From Tamarix chinensis (taxonomy: Eukaryota > Streptophyta > Magnoliopsida > Caryophyllales > Tamaricaceae): a stretch of 64,000 nucleotides of DNA. The position numbers and the translations under genes were made by a program. Where the stretch lies: the NCBI GenBank assembly GCA_030549775.1, contig CM060171.1:63894360-63958359 (forward strand), given 5' to 3'. The notes beneath the pieces were generated by a model. That model worked only from the letters and a program-made list of their open reading frames with translations. It was not told the origin of the DNA and did no database searches. Positions 1 through 10,351 of the stretch are shown piece after piece. Every line of letters begins with the position of its first letter. Position 1 is the stretch's first letter.

Positions 1-318
1 ACATCTACATGAATCAACATAATATTATACTACACACCAAATACACATTCAAAGCTTATGAAGATTACATGTAGTAAACTTCACTAAATAACTCTTATAT
101 TAACTTACACAAAATTAATAAATAGGATTTATTAATTTATCACTTACACCGAATTAATAAAATAAGAGGGATTAAGTTCACATAGAAAACAATTACTTTA
201 TTAATCTCAAACTCACGTAGATATCCTATGAGTACACATGGACGTGCTTTATATATGGCATATTACACCTTCTAAAAATGAGATAAACTAAACTTAAATA
301 AGATAAACTCCTAAAAGA

Positions 319-561
319 TACTCCTTCCATATCAAAAGGAAATTCATTTTATTAAATTGAACACTTTTTAAGAAAGTAATAAAATTAGTTTTAAAATGAC
401 ACTTACATCCTTCATTGAAAAATAATAAAGCATTTAATACAAATATAATTAAAAAAAGTTATGATAAAAATGGAAAGTAGGTTTTAAGTTTTCTAAAATG
501 AATATTTTTTTATATAAAAATTTAATGATAAAATGACTTCCTTTTTTATACAGATGAAGTA
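319..561. mobile_element. Stowaway-like MITE
   Basis: The left end reads TACTCCTTCCATATC and the right end, read on the other strand, reads TACTTCATCTGTATA. They form imperfect inverted repeats bounded by TA on both sides, as expected for Stowaway (Tc1/mariner) MITEs, whose ends typically resemble CTCCYTCCGT. The interior is AT-rich and non-coding. A related but less clear sequence starts near 9287. The family assignment rests only on the end sequences. Confidence 0.45.
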
Positions 562-1082
562 TAACATAAAACTCCACCTAATAAGATAAAAACATGCATA
601 CTAACATATAGAAATACCTAATCTTAATTATTAAACAACTAACTAATAAATAAATTAAAAGTGAAACCAACATGGAATTAAAGATCAACACGCTATATCT
701 TATCCATTTCGCACATAAAATTTTAGCTTGACTATCATATGATAAAACAAACATAACTTTGTCTAAAAATCTCAAAAATAAAACCTTAAAAATGTGTTGG
801 ATTTCTAATTTAATAATATTTACAATGATATTGATATTGAAGGGTAAATATGTTTTCCCATAAATCAAATATCCCCTTTTTCCAACATATTGAATTGTTA
901 CATATTTGTCACTTGATCGAAGAGAGAAACTAGAATTCTTTAAGGAGCACTTGAAGAAAGTATTACAATCTTGTGTAACATCTATAAAAGAAATAAAAAT
1001 AAGAACCCTCCAAGAACCTTTGATTTTATTACCAAGAAAGTGAAAATTTCCATTCCTTAACATGCTCCTGTCTCACGGTGGA

Positions 1083-1315
1083 TAGAGTTGTAAATAATTC
1101 GAGCTAGCTCGTGAACTATTCGACTCAACTTGACTTATGTAGTTGAATGAGTCAAACGCAAAACTCACTTACATGCTCGTTTATTAAAAAAGTCGAGTTC
1201 AAAAAAGTTTTTCTTGACTCATTTATAGCTTAGACTTGTGAGTTTGGTTTGTTCATTTAGTTAAACGAGTCAAGCTTAAGAATGTTTGGCTCAACTTAGT
1301 TCATTTACATCACCA
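1083..1315. mobile_element. hAT-type MITE (degenerate)
   Basis: The left end TAGAGTTGTAAAT and the right end, read in reverse complement as TGGTGATGTAAAT, match at 10 of 13 positions. The 8-bp flanks ACGGTGGA (1075-1082) and ATGGTGGC (1316-1323) agree at 6 of 8, consistent with an old hAT-type 8-bp target duplication. The interior repeats GAGTC/GACTC and CTCGTTTA-like words. It is non-coding. A weaker relative may lie near 26163-26385. Confidence 0.4.
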
Positions 1316-1379
1316 ATGGTGGCATTACATACTCAATCGAAGAACTTCTAAAAACTCCCATACAAAATAGCTGAGTATT

Positions 1380-1679
1380 TTATTGGAAGGTTTGTTGCGG
1401 CATAACATAGAATGAGATCTCAAAAAATATTTGTGCATTGTTGTTAAAATGATAAGTACAGGGACTTAGAAAATTTAAAGGCAGTGCAACATTTTGTTTT
1501 TGGAATTGTAGCAATATAGGATGGCTTTGAAAATCATGAAAATTATGGTAAATTGATGATTGGTTTTGTGAAGTTGGATAAGGAATTTGACGAGTAAACA
1601 ACTGATTTGGTGTAGATGGATAATGATTCTCTTGACTTTGAAAGTTTTTGTTTTTGTGGGAGAATACATGTAGCACCAT
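1380..1679 (-). CDS. doubtful Asn/Gln-rich small ORF
   Basis: A 99-codon frame from an ATG at 1679. It is rich in Asn, Gln, Ser and Phe with no domain I recognise, no signal peptide and no clear membrane segment. It could be a terminal exon of an unrecognised gene, because the upstream sequence on this strand is AT-rich like an intron, or a chance frame. Nothing nearby supports expression. Confidence 0.15.
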   Translation of the reverse strand: MVLHVFSHKNKNFQSQENHYPSTPNQLFTRQIPYPTSQNQSSIYHNFHDFQSHPILLQFQKQNVALPLNFLSPCTYHFNNNAQIFFEISFYVMPQQTFQ

Positions 1680-2269
1680 TGATAAGGTAATTAAGCCCAA
1701 ATTAATATTTTTTTATTTAAAAATGGTGGTAAACAATGATAATCAAAATAGTAACAACAAAAACAACAATGATACTTAAAATAACAAGAAACTACAACAA
1801 TAATTTTCTTTTATAGTTTTTCTAATTAATAAAAACATGTAATGTTAATATTTAAACAACAATATTAATAAAAGAAGCAATATTAATAATTAAAGTATTT
1901 AACTAATAAATAATAGTAATAATATTATTAGCTTTAATGATTGATTAAGTTAATGTAGATTACATACTAAAATTTCAAGAGAGAGAATAAAGGAAAGTAG
2001 AGAAGAAGTAGAAAAGTTTGTAGAAAATTGATCTGATATGTAATTGAGAGAAACCAATCTTTTATTTATGCAGACAAATGTGTGTGAATTTATATATATA
2101 TATAAGATTCTAGTGGAAAATGGATAAAAAATATTATATTTTTTTCAAGAATTTCAAGGCAAATAAGGGGTCAACATGTGTTAGGGAATGTTACCTCCCT
2201 GGTGCCTAACGCTCTTTTCCTTTTCTTTCGGGCATGAAAACCCCTTAAAATGGCGTAGTGCACTGGCTA

Positions 2270-2274
2270 GTTTC
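2270..2274. repeat. target-site duplication GTTTC (left)
   Basis: GTTTC lies directly before the 5' LTR and is repeated exactly at 8955-8959 directly after the 3' LTR. This is the 5-bp duplication expected for LTR retrotransposon integration, and it fixes both outer ends of the element. Confidence 0.95.
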
Positions 2275-3005
2275 TGTTGGTGCAATGGTAACATGTGGGT
2301 ATTTTCCATTGTCCCACATTGGAAGTGAATAAGGTTTTTGTTCACTTTTTATATCCCTTCACTTTTTGGTTGTTTGAATTATGAGTTTGGGTTGTTTTGT
2401 GGGTTGTGGGCTGGATCTTAGATACCACACACGCGCGCGCGCGCGCCGCCGCCCGCCCGTCCGGTCCGGGCTGGGCGTGGGTGTGGTGTGGTCTTTGATC
2501 CGGTCTGACCCGATTTTTCTTTTACCGTTTTTATTCGGTTTACTTGGTCTTCGTCGGTTGCGGTTTTACTTATTCAACGTTTCGGTTTTGTGGGCTGATT
2601 AGTGGAAGACGTTCCACTTATGCCTCATTCGGTTATTTTGGCTATTTAATGATAATTATTTCATTTGTTTTTAAGGAGTATTATCGACGAACAAGAGTGT
2701 TTTATTTTTTCGAAGCAAAACCGCACAACCGACGGCATAGTAAACCCTAACCCTAGCTTCGTTTGTTCCAAAAAAATTCCCGATCTGGTCATTGAAATTT
2801 TGCAATTCCATTCTTCTATTCCGAGTGCACGGGATCGAAGAAGGTTGTGTTAACCTTGGGGGTGATTCGACATTGAAGGGATCTGCGCCATTGTCCGGTC
2901 GAAAGTCACTTCAGGGCAGTGATTATTTCACGGCACAACTCGTTAATCTCGGTTTGGTTTAATTATTATATTAATTGCTGCGATTATTGAATTAATTATC
3001 TTACA
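2275..3005 (+). repeat. copia 5' LTR
   Basis: 731 bp, starting TGTTGGTGCAATGG and ending TTACA. It contains a TATA-like TTTTTATATCCC near 2346-2357, a CA/CG alternating run at about 2426-2446, the telobox-type word AAACCCTAA at 2742-2750, and one arm of a 20-bp inverted repeat at 2895-2914. Its partner is 8224-8954 with a constant offset of 5949 bp. Confidence 0.97.
2346..2357 (+). promoter_or_regulatory. TATA-like box of the copia LTR
   Basis: TTTTTATATCCC about 70 bp into the LTR, the only TATA-like word in its first part. It is a likely U3 promoter element. An identical copy lies in the 3' LTR near 8295. The role is inferred from position. Confidence 0.45.
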
Positions 3006-3027
3006 TTCTGAAGTGATTTTCGACCGG
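2895..3027 (+). other. U5/leader 20-bp inverted repeat
   Basis: The word at 2895-2914 (CCGGTCGAAAGTCACTTCAG) is the reverse complement of 3008-3027 except at one position, which in RNA would be a G-U pair. The right arm starts three bases after the LTR end, exactly where a tRNA primer-binding site is expected. No plant initiator-Met PBS (TGGTATCAGAGC) is visible there. The genomic RNA could therefore form a 20-bp stem with a loop of about 93 nt. Confidence 0.7.
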
Positions 3028-3620
3028 TACTCTTAATTCGGTTTCGTGGCAATTTATACTCGTATTGTGCTACTCTAATTGGTTGATGTTCTTCGACTTT
3101 GTGCTGATCGAAAGTGGTTCATTTTATTTTGAATTGATTAATTATTTTCGAAATTATTAGGCTCGAATTGCTGGCAGGAATTTTTGCTTTTGGTCGGTTC
3201 TTGCTCGATTATATACGTTCAAAAATTTAAGTGCTTCGACCTTCATTTTTGGGCCTAATTTATGCTCGGTGTTTATAAGACAAATTGGACGTTTATTTGC
3301 TGGAATTAAAAGAGCTTTATTCGAATAAGGGTTCGAATTTATTGCTCCAAGTGTTGCTGCAATTTATTTGGTGGATTAAGAGTGTTATATTCGAACATAT
3401 TGCTGCAATTCATTGGCTGGATTAAGAGTATTATTGTTCGAATTATTGCTCGATTAAAGGTGCCCTTTTCGAAATAATTTTGGCTTCTCGAATTTGGTGT
3501 TGTTTCGTTGCAAATAAGATCCTGTTTGGTTTTGGTTTCGGTTTTGGATAATCGAATCTTGCCACTTTGGTTAGTAGCTTCGGTTCAATATTCTTGCTGT
3601 GTTAATTTTCGTGGATTGAA
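3006..3620 (+). other. copia untranslated leader
   Basis: A 615-bp non-coding stretch between the 5' LTR and the gag start. It contains about three imperfect units built on TTGCTGCAATT...GGATTAAGAGT...TTCGAA between roughly 3300 and 3460. No open frame and no canonical primer-binding site are seen. Confidence 0.7.
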
Positions 3621-6600
3621 ATGGCTTCAAGTGTACCAAGAGTCATCCCCGATATGTCGAAAGTTGAGCCACTTGATGGTACCAACTACCGTCGATGGTC
3701 TTAGAGGATGACAATTTTATTTGAGGCATTGGAGGTTGATTATGTTTTATTCACTGATCCACCAACTCAGATTGACACAGATGATGATCCTGCTACTCCA
3801 ACCGCTACCCCGGCTCTTCCTACTGAAAAGAAAAGTGATGAAGCTGTGATAGAAAAATACGAACGGGACAACAAAATCGTTCGTGGTCATATTCTACAGC
3901 ACATGAACAACAAGCTCTTTGATATGTTCTTCGGTGTCGAATCTTCCAAGGATATCTGGGACACTCTGAAGAACAAGTATGGTTCAGATGAAGCAGGTAG
4001 AAAGAAATATGCTGTTGGAAATCTTTTACGATTTCAAATGGTTGATGACAAGCAGATTATGAACCAAGTGCATGACTATGAGCTGCTGGTTGCTGAAGTA
4101 TTGGGTGAAGGAATGAAGATTTGTGAAACTTTTCAGGCCAACATGCTGATAGAAAAGTTCCCTCCATTCTGGAGCGATTTCAGAAACCATCTGAAGCATA
4201 AGAAGAGGGATCTGACCTTGCCAGAGTTGATCAGTCATATGAGGACAGAAGAGGCGAACCGCTTGAAGGACAACCGAGTACGTTATGCCTCAGGTTCCAT
4301 GACTGCTAACATAGTAGAGTCTTCTGCTAGAGGTGACAAGTCTAAGGGAAAAGGCAAATGGACTCAGAAAAAGGGTCAAGCGAAAGGTCAACCTAACTTC
4401 AAGAAGGGTGACACTCGAATTCAGAAGAAACAGCTCACCTGTTATGTGTGTGGTAAGTCGGGTCACAAGGCTTATCAATGCTTTAAGAGGAAGGGCCCGC
4501 AGACTCATAATCAACAAGGTGGTGGTCCTCCTGCTCCACAAGCTAATGTTGCTAAGACAGAGGAAGTGATTGCTGCTGTGGTTGTGGAAGCTAACCTGGT
4601 TGAGAACAAGACAGATTGGATCCTGGACACCAGAGCTTCAAAACACCTGTGCGCGAACAGAGAACTATTCCACCAGTTCCAGGATGCTACAGATGGAGAG
4701 CATGTCTTTATGGGAAACTCTGCAACTGCTGGAGTGATGGGAAAAGGAAAGGTTCTTCTGAAACTTACCTCTGGAAAGTCTTTAATGTTGAATGATGTGT
4801 TGTATGTCCCCTCCCTCCGTAGGAACTTAGTTTCTGGTAGCTTGCTTAATAGGGCTGGTTTGAAACTAGTTTTTGAGGCTGATAAGGTCGTGTTGACCAA
4901 AAATGGGGAATTTGTGGGTAAGGGGTATCTGTCTGATGGAATTTTTGTTCTGAACGTTATTTCTGCTCCTATTAATGAAATTGGTTCTTCTTCTGCTTAT
5001 ATTGTTGAGTCCGTATCTGTGTGGCATGGTAGACTAGGGCATGTGAATGTGGCTTCCATAGACAAACTGAAACGAATGAATTTAATTAATGTGTTGGACA
5101 CTAATGATTATGAGAAGTGTCCCGTTTGTGTGGAAGCCAAATATGCTAAAAAGCCCTTTAAACCAGTCACAGCGAGAACAACGGAATTGCTTGAATTAAT
5201 TCATACTGATCTAGCTGATTTTAAGAACACCGAGAGTAGAGGAGGAAAACGGTATTATGTGACATTCATCGATGATTATTCGAGATATACTAGAGTTTTC
5301 CACCTTAGGTCTAAAGATGAGACTGAAGGTATGTTCTTAAAGTATAAGGCAGAAGTGGAAAACCAATTGGACCGAAAGATTAAGAGGCTTAGGTCTGATA
5401 GGGGTGGTGAATATGGAACTAGTTTTTTAAAGGATTTTTGTGATAATCATGGTATAATACATGAAACTAGTGCCCCTTATTCTCCCCAACAAAATGGTGT
5501 TGCAGAAAGAAAGAATAGAACTCTAAAAGAAATGATGAATGCTATGCTTTTGAGTTTTGGTACGTCTGACCAAATGTGGGGGGAGGCTGTCTTATCTGCT
5601 TGCTATGTTTTAAATCGGGTTCCCCATAAGAAACTAGACAAGACTCCCTATGAACTATGGAAAGGTTTTGAACCTAATCTAAAAATTTTGAAAGTGTGGG
5701 GGTGTCTAGCTAAAGTTGGTTTACCAGACTTTAAAAGAACCAACGTGGGAACAAAGACATTTGACTGTGCATTCATTGGGTATGCTCAAAATAGTGCTGC
5801 ATATAGATTTCTATGTTTGAATGATTATTCTATTTGTGAATCTAGAAATGCAGAATTTTTTGAGAATGTGTTTCCTTTGAAAAAGAATGCATGTGAACTT
5901 GCTAGCTCTTCTAATGCTTCTTATGTGCCTTTGTCTTCTTCCCCATCTCTTGGTAATGAAAATGATAATATTCATGAGCCTAGGAGGAGTAAAAGACGAA
6001 GACTAGAAACTAGCTTTGGACCTGATTTTATTACTGCTTTTCTTGTTGAAAATGATGACATTGATATGATTAATGTTGACTTTGTGTCTACATATCTAAT
6101 TGAGGAGGATCCTAAATCCTATAAGGAAGCAGTAACTTCTGTGGATGCTAGTTTTTGGAAAGAAGCAATTAAAAATGAGTTAGAATCGATTATGTCCAAT
6201 CACACTTGGGATTTGGTTGATTTGCCTAAAGGTTGTAAACCAATAAGATGCAAATGGGTCTTTAGAAAGAAATTAAGAACTGACGGGACCATTGATAAGT
6301 TTAAGGCTAGATTAGTAGCTGTAGGCTACAAGCAAAAGAAAGACGTTGAATTTTTCGATACTTACTCTCCTGTGACTAAGATTGCCACTATCCGCTCCTT
6401 GGTCGCTTTGGCTGCTATCCATGGACTTATAGTCCATCAAATGGATGTGAAAACAACATTTCTGAATGGTGACCTAAAAGAGGAGATCTATGTGGAGCAG
6501 CCCGAGGGCTGTGAGGTTGAAGGTCAGGAGACTAAAGTGTGTAGATTGAGAAAGTCATTGTATGGCCTTAAACAGGCTCCTAAACAATGGTATGAAAAGT

Positions 6601-7649
6601 TTGACCAGACTTTAGTCAGCAATGGCTATATAGTAAATGCATCTGATTCTTGTGTATATTCTAAATTGATTGGACATGAATGCGTGATAATATGCTTGTA
6701 TGTGGATGACATGTTGATTCTTGGCACATGTATGTCTGTGGTCGATGAGACTAAAATGTTTTTGTCTTCTCATTTTGAAATGAAAGATTTAGGAGAAGCT
6801 GATGTAATTCTTGGCATTAAAATGAGAAAAACCGTGAATGGCTTTTGCTTGAGTCAATCTCACTATGTTGATAAGATTCTAGAACAATTTGAGTGTCAAG
6901 ATGACGTGCCTGTGAAAACACCCTATGATCCTAGCATACATTTAAAAAAGAATCTGGGTGCTAGTATTTCTCAATGTGAATATGCTAAAATCATAGGCAG
7001 CGTGATGTTCCTAATGAATTGTACCAGACCTGACATAGCATATGCTGTGAGTAGATTGAGTAGATATACTCACAGCCCAGGTAATGATCACTGGATTGCA
7101 TTACGCCGTTTGCTTAGATACCTTAAAGGTACTAAGGATTGGGGTTTGCATTTCTGTAAATTTCCTGCTGTTCTAGAGGGATTTACGGATGCAAATTGGA
7201 TTTCTGACAATAATGAAGTCAGTTCTACCAGTGGTTATGTGTTTACCTTGGGAGGAGGAGCTATATCTTGGAAGTCTTCTAAGCAGACTTGCATAGCTCG
7301 GTCCACCATGGAGTCAGAGTTTATTGCTCTTGAGTTAGCTGGTCAAGAGGCAGAATGGTTAAGGAACTTGTTGGCCGATGTGCCTTTGTGGAAGAAACCC
7401 AGTGTACCGGTTTCCTTACATTGTGATTCACAGGCAGCTATATGTGTTGCCAAGAACACTATTTATAATGGTAAGAGAAGACACATTCGTGTTAGACACA
7501 GTTGTGTGAGACAACTGTTGAGGAATGGTGTGATCTCTTTAGAGTTTGTTAGATCCGAAAGGAATCTGGCAGATCCTCTAACAAAGGGTATAACAAGGAG
7601 AGTTATCCTTGAATCGTCGAGGGGAATGGGGCTTAAGCCTTTGAGTTGA
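3621..7649 (+). pseudogene. copia gag-pol polyprotein, early stop
   Basis: The natural start is probably the ATG at 3621, because the frame from there runs into gag in register. It is cut by TAG at 3702-3704 after 27 codons; the next ATG at 3708 opens 1313 codons. Positions below count from 3708. Gag has a CCHC zinc knuckle from residue 245 ([14 protein letters not shown]). The protease motif reads [10 protein letters not shown] with Arg at 309 where the family has Gly. Integrase has an HHCC region from His440 and a D501/D564/E600 triad with 35 residues between the last two. Reverse transcriptase has YVDDM at 998-1002. RNase H has acidic residues near 1161, 1202 and 1240. The family makes virus-like particles and reverse-transcribes its RNA. 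The stop and the protease change make this copy defective for normal polyprotein production. Confidence 0.93.
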
Positions 7650-8223
7650 GGAAGGTATGGTAAATACCATATCCTTGAATCCTCTGCACTACGTTCTCAT
7701 TCCTATGGCGCCTTATAGTGTGTTGTGGAAAGGTTAGGCTTTCTGCTTTGATGAGTTCATAGCCCTATATTTGGGTGGTCCTTTTGAGACGGATCTGATG
7801 AACTTACTGCTAGACTTTTAAAAGGTTGAGCATGATTATGCTCTTAATGGATCCATAACCAGATTTGGTGGTGCTTGTGAGACGCACTTGATGGATTCAC
7901 CTAGGTGAGTGTGAAGGTAGGCCACCTTCTATGAAAGATTAAGGCCATCGTTCTAGAGAACTCATGAGTACCCAAGGTGTGCGCATAACCATTAAAAGCG
8001 CTTGTGTTACTATCGCGGAATTTGCAAATTTAAGGTAAAAACATGTGCTGTGAGGGTCTCAATCGAAGTCTGAGTAGTTCAAGACTAGTTCACTCCTCAG
8101 ATACGATTGTTGCCTCATTTCACTACGTATCAATTCAATCCTTGTAATATTGATACTTAAGTGTTACTCCTTCCTTGTCCAGATCAATCGGGTTTTTTCT
8201 TCTGTTTGCCATTGGTGGGGGAT
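7650..8223 (+). other. copia 3' non-coding region and polypurine tract
   Basis: A 574-bp region between the pol stop and the 3' LTR with no frame of note. It holds two imperfect copies of a motif built on GGTGGTCCTTTTGAGACG (about 7777) and GGTGGTGCTTGTGAGACG (about 7868). The purine-rich GGTGGGGGA at 8214-8222 sits one base before the 3' LTR and is the likely plus-strand primer. Confidence 0.7.
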
Positions 8224-8954
8224 TGTTGGTGCAATGACAACATGTGGGTATTTTCCATTGTTCCACATTGGAAGTGAATAAGGTTTTTGTTCACTTTTTA
8301 TATCCCTTCACTTTTTGGTTGTTTGAATTATGAGTTTGGGTTGTTTTGTGGGTTGTGGGCTGGATCTTAGATACCACACACACGCGCGCGCGCGCCACCG
8401 CCCGCCCGTCCGGTCCGGGCTGGGCGTGGGTGTGGTGTGGTCTTTGATCCGGTCCGACCCGATTTTTCTTTTACCGTTTTTATTCGGTTTACTTGGTCTT
8501 CGTCGGTTGCGGTTTTACTTATTCAACGTTTCGGTTTTGTGGGCTGATTAGTGGAAGACGTTCCACTTATGCCTCATTCGATTATTTTGGCTATTTAATG
8601 ATAATTATTTCATTTGTTTTTAAGGAGTATTATCGACGAACAAGAGTGTTTTATTTTTTCGAAGCAAAACCGCACAACCGACGGCATAGTAAACCCTAAC
8701 CCTAGCTTCGTTTGTTCCAAAAAAATTTCCGATCTGGTCATTGAAATTTTGCAATTCCATTCTTCTATTCTGAGTGCACGGGATCGAAGAAGGTTGTGTT
8801 AACCTTGGGGGTGATTCGACATTGAAGGGATCTGCGCCATTATCCGGTCGAAAGTCACTTCAGGGCAGTGATTATTTCACGGCACAACTCGTTAATCTCG
8901 GTTTGGTTTAATTATTATATTAATTGCTGCGATTATTGAATTAATTATCTTACA
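8224..8954 (+). repeat. copia 3' LTR
   Basis: 731 bp, collinear with 2275-3005. I count 10 differences, all transitions and several of them CpG to TpG/CpA changes, including two in the CA/CG run. It is followed by the right target duplication GTTTC at 8955-8959. Confidence 0.97.
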
Positions 8955-8959
8955 GTTTC

Positions 8960-9696
8960 ACCTGTATACCTATGCACCAACTCATTTTTTTGCCAAACCT
9001 TTCGCCCCCTTCTCTTTCTTCCTATTCCACCAACTCATTTATTGTGAAACATTTTTTTTTATTTACCACGCAGTTTCCCAAATAATCTGCCGTTAAATGA
9101 CCAGCTATCCCCTAGGTCCCCTTTTGATTGGCCCTTGTAGTTGTATCTGCTCTAATAAGATGAAGGTGGTAAAAATAATGAAAATGAAGCAGCACAAGAT
9201 GTCAGGATTTCAGCCAACAAGGAAGTGCAAATGAATAAGGCTAGTTTGGTTTGCTATTTATAAAAAAAATATGAAGGCTATATATGTACTCCTCTTATAT
9301 CATAAAAGAAGTTTTTTCTATCAATCTAAATATTTTTTAATAAACTAATAAAAATAATTTTATATTTATACTTTTACTTTTTATTAAAAAATAAAAAAAT
9401 ATTTAATATATAGATAATAAAAAAGTAGGGGTAAATATAAAAAATAAATTTTAATTTTTTTAAATACTTTTTTATATAAAAATTTAGTGATATAATACTT
9501 TTACTTTTAATATGAAAATATTAGTTAATGTCGGTAATTCAAACAAATTTATTGATGCAAAGCCAATTTTGTTAGAAATGAGGGGTTGATTAGTTCATTG
9601 GTCGAAGAAGATGAGTTACCGTGGCAAAATTAGCAAATGTGGGAACATGAGTTAACATGGGGAAGAAGAGAGTCTCGTATGGTGGTCTTAGCAGTG
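8960..9696. other. AT-rich spacer with possible MITE
   Basis: No gene is seen. A sequence from about 9287 (TACTCCTCTTATATC) resembles the Stowaway-like end at 319, followed by a very AT-rich interior to about 9515, but I could not fix a matching right end. Confidence 0.4.
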
Positions 9697-9704
9697 GTGA
9701 CTGG
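9697..9704. repeat. hAT target duplication GTGACTGG (left)
   Basis: Exact 8-bp match to 15295-15302 on the other side of the element. Confidence 0.95.
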
Positions 9705-9715
9705 TAGAGATGGCA

Positions 9716-9860
9716 ATGGGTCGGGTCTGGATCGGGTCCAGCGAGATCCAGACCCAGACCCGTTTATTTTAGAAGATCCAGACCCGGTCCAGACCCATCG
9801 GGTCTCAAAATTTCAGACCCAGACCCAGACCCGACGGGTCCAACGGGTAATCGGGTCCTA
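9716..9860. repeat. hAT left subterminal repeats
   Basis: Clustered direct and inverted copies of GGGTCTGG/CCAGACCC words in about 145 bp. Such subterminal arrays bind hAT transposases in characterised elements (for example Ac). That role is inferred here. Confidence 0.75.
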
Positions 9861-10351
9861 AACGGGTCCAGACATTTTATGTCTAAAAAATATATTAATT
9901 CATGCTGTAAATAGTAAATCTATTGTATGCCTACTAAACAATCGTATTTAAATATAAAACAAATATTTAAACATAACTACCTGCTAACCCCATAAATCAA
10001 AAGCTAAAATAAAACATAACCACCTGTTATGTTATACAAGTCTTCAACATCAGAGTATCTGTATCGGATTCGGACCATCCACTGATCCACATTCCACACA
10101 AATCCATTTCAAGCTAATTTAAACAACAATCAATAATTCAGTGACATACTAAGTTTGATAGTAAATAGTACATCATTGCTTAAAAATACAAATAGTATAA
10201 CGACATAATACAATTATACAAACGACAACAAACTAAAAATCAAGTAAAAATAATTTTTCAATCAACACAATTGTAGGCTTGCAGCTTGTAGGATATATCC
10301 TTGCCTCCTTGACCATCGATTCATCGGTAAGTTCAAGACTTCAACTTAACA

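Larger units (their letters stand above)
1..2269. other. AT-rich intergenic DNA
   Basis: No gene is supported in this stretch. It is strongly AT-rich, with many short A and T runs, and holds two MITE-like repeats and one doubtful small reading frame, listed separately. A GC-richer block at about 2180-2269 directly precedes the copia insertion; I do not recognise it. Confidence 0.6.
2275..8954 (+). mobile_element. full-length Ty1/copia LTR retrotransposon
   Basis: A complete 6680-bp element: 5' LTR (2275-3005), leader, single gag-pol frame, 3' non-coding region, purine tract and 3' LTR (8224-8954). The domain order gag, protease, integrase, reverse transcriptase, RNase H identifies Ty1/copia, TNT1-like in general layout; I do not assign a lineage. 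The LTRs are both 731 bp without indels, begin TG and end CA, and differ at 10 positions by my count, all transitions. The exact GTTTC duplication shows simple integration. The copy cannot encode a normal polyprotein because of an early stop and an altered protease motif. It could still be mobilised in trans if its RNA signals work. Confidence 0.97.

Noticed and set aside
578..1063. 161-codon frame, - strand
   Set aside because: AT-rich low-complexity hydrophobic translation with no motif; depends on a non-ATG start.
2744..2755. Telomere-like CCCTAACCCTA as an interstitial telomere
   Set aside because: Only about two units, inside a promoter-like LTR and identical in both LTRs; a telobox is the better reading.
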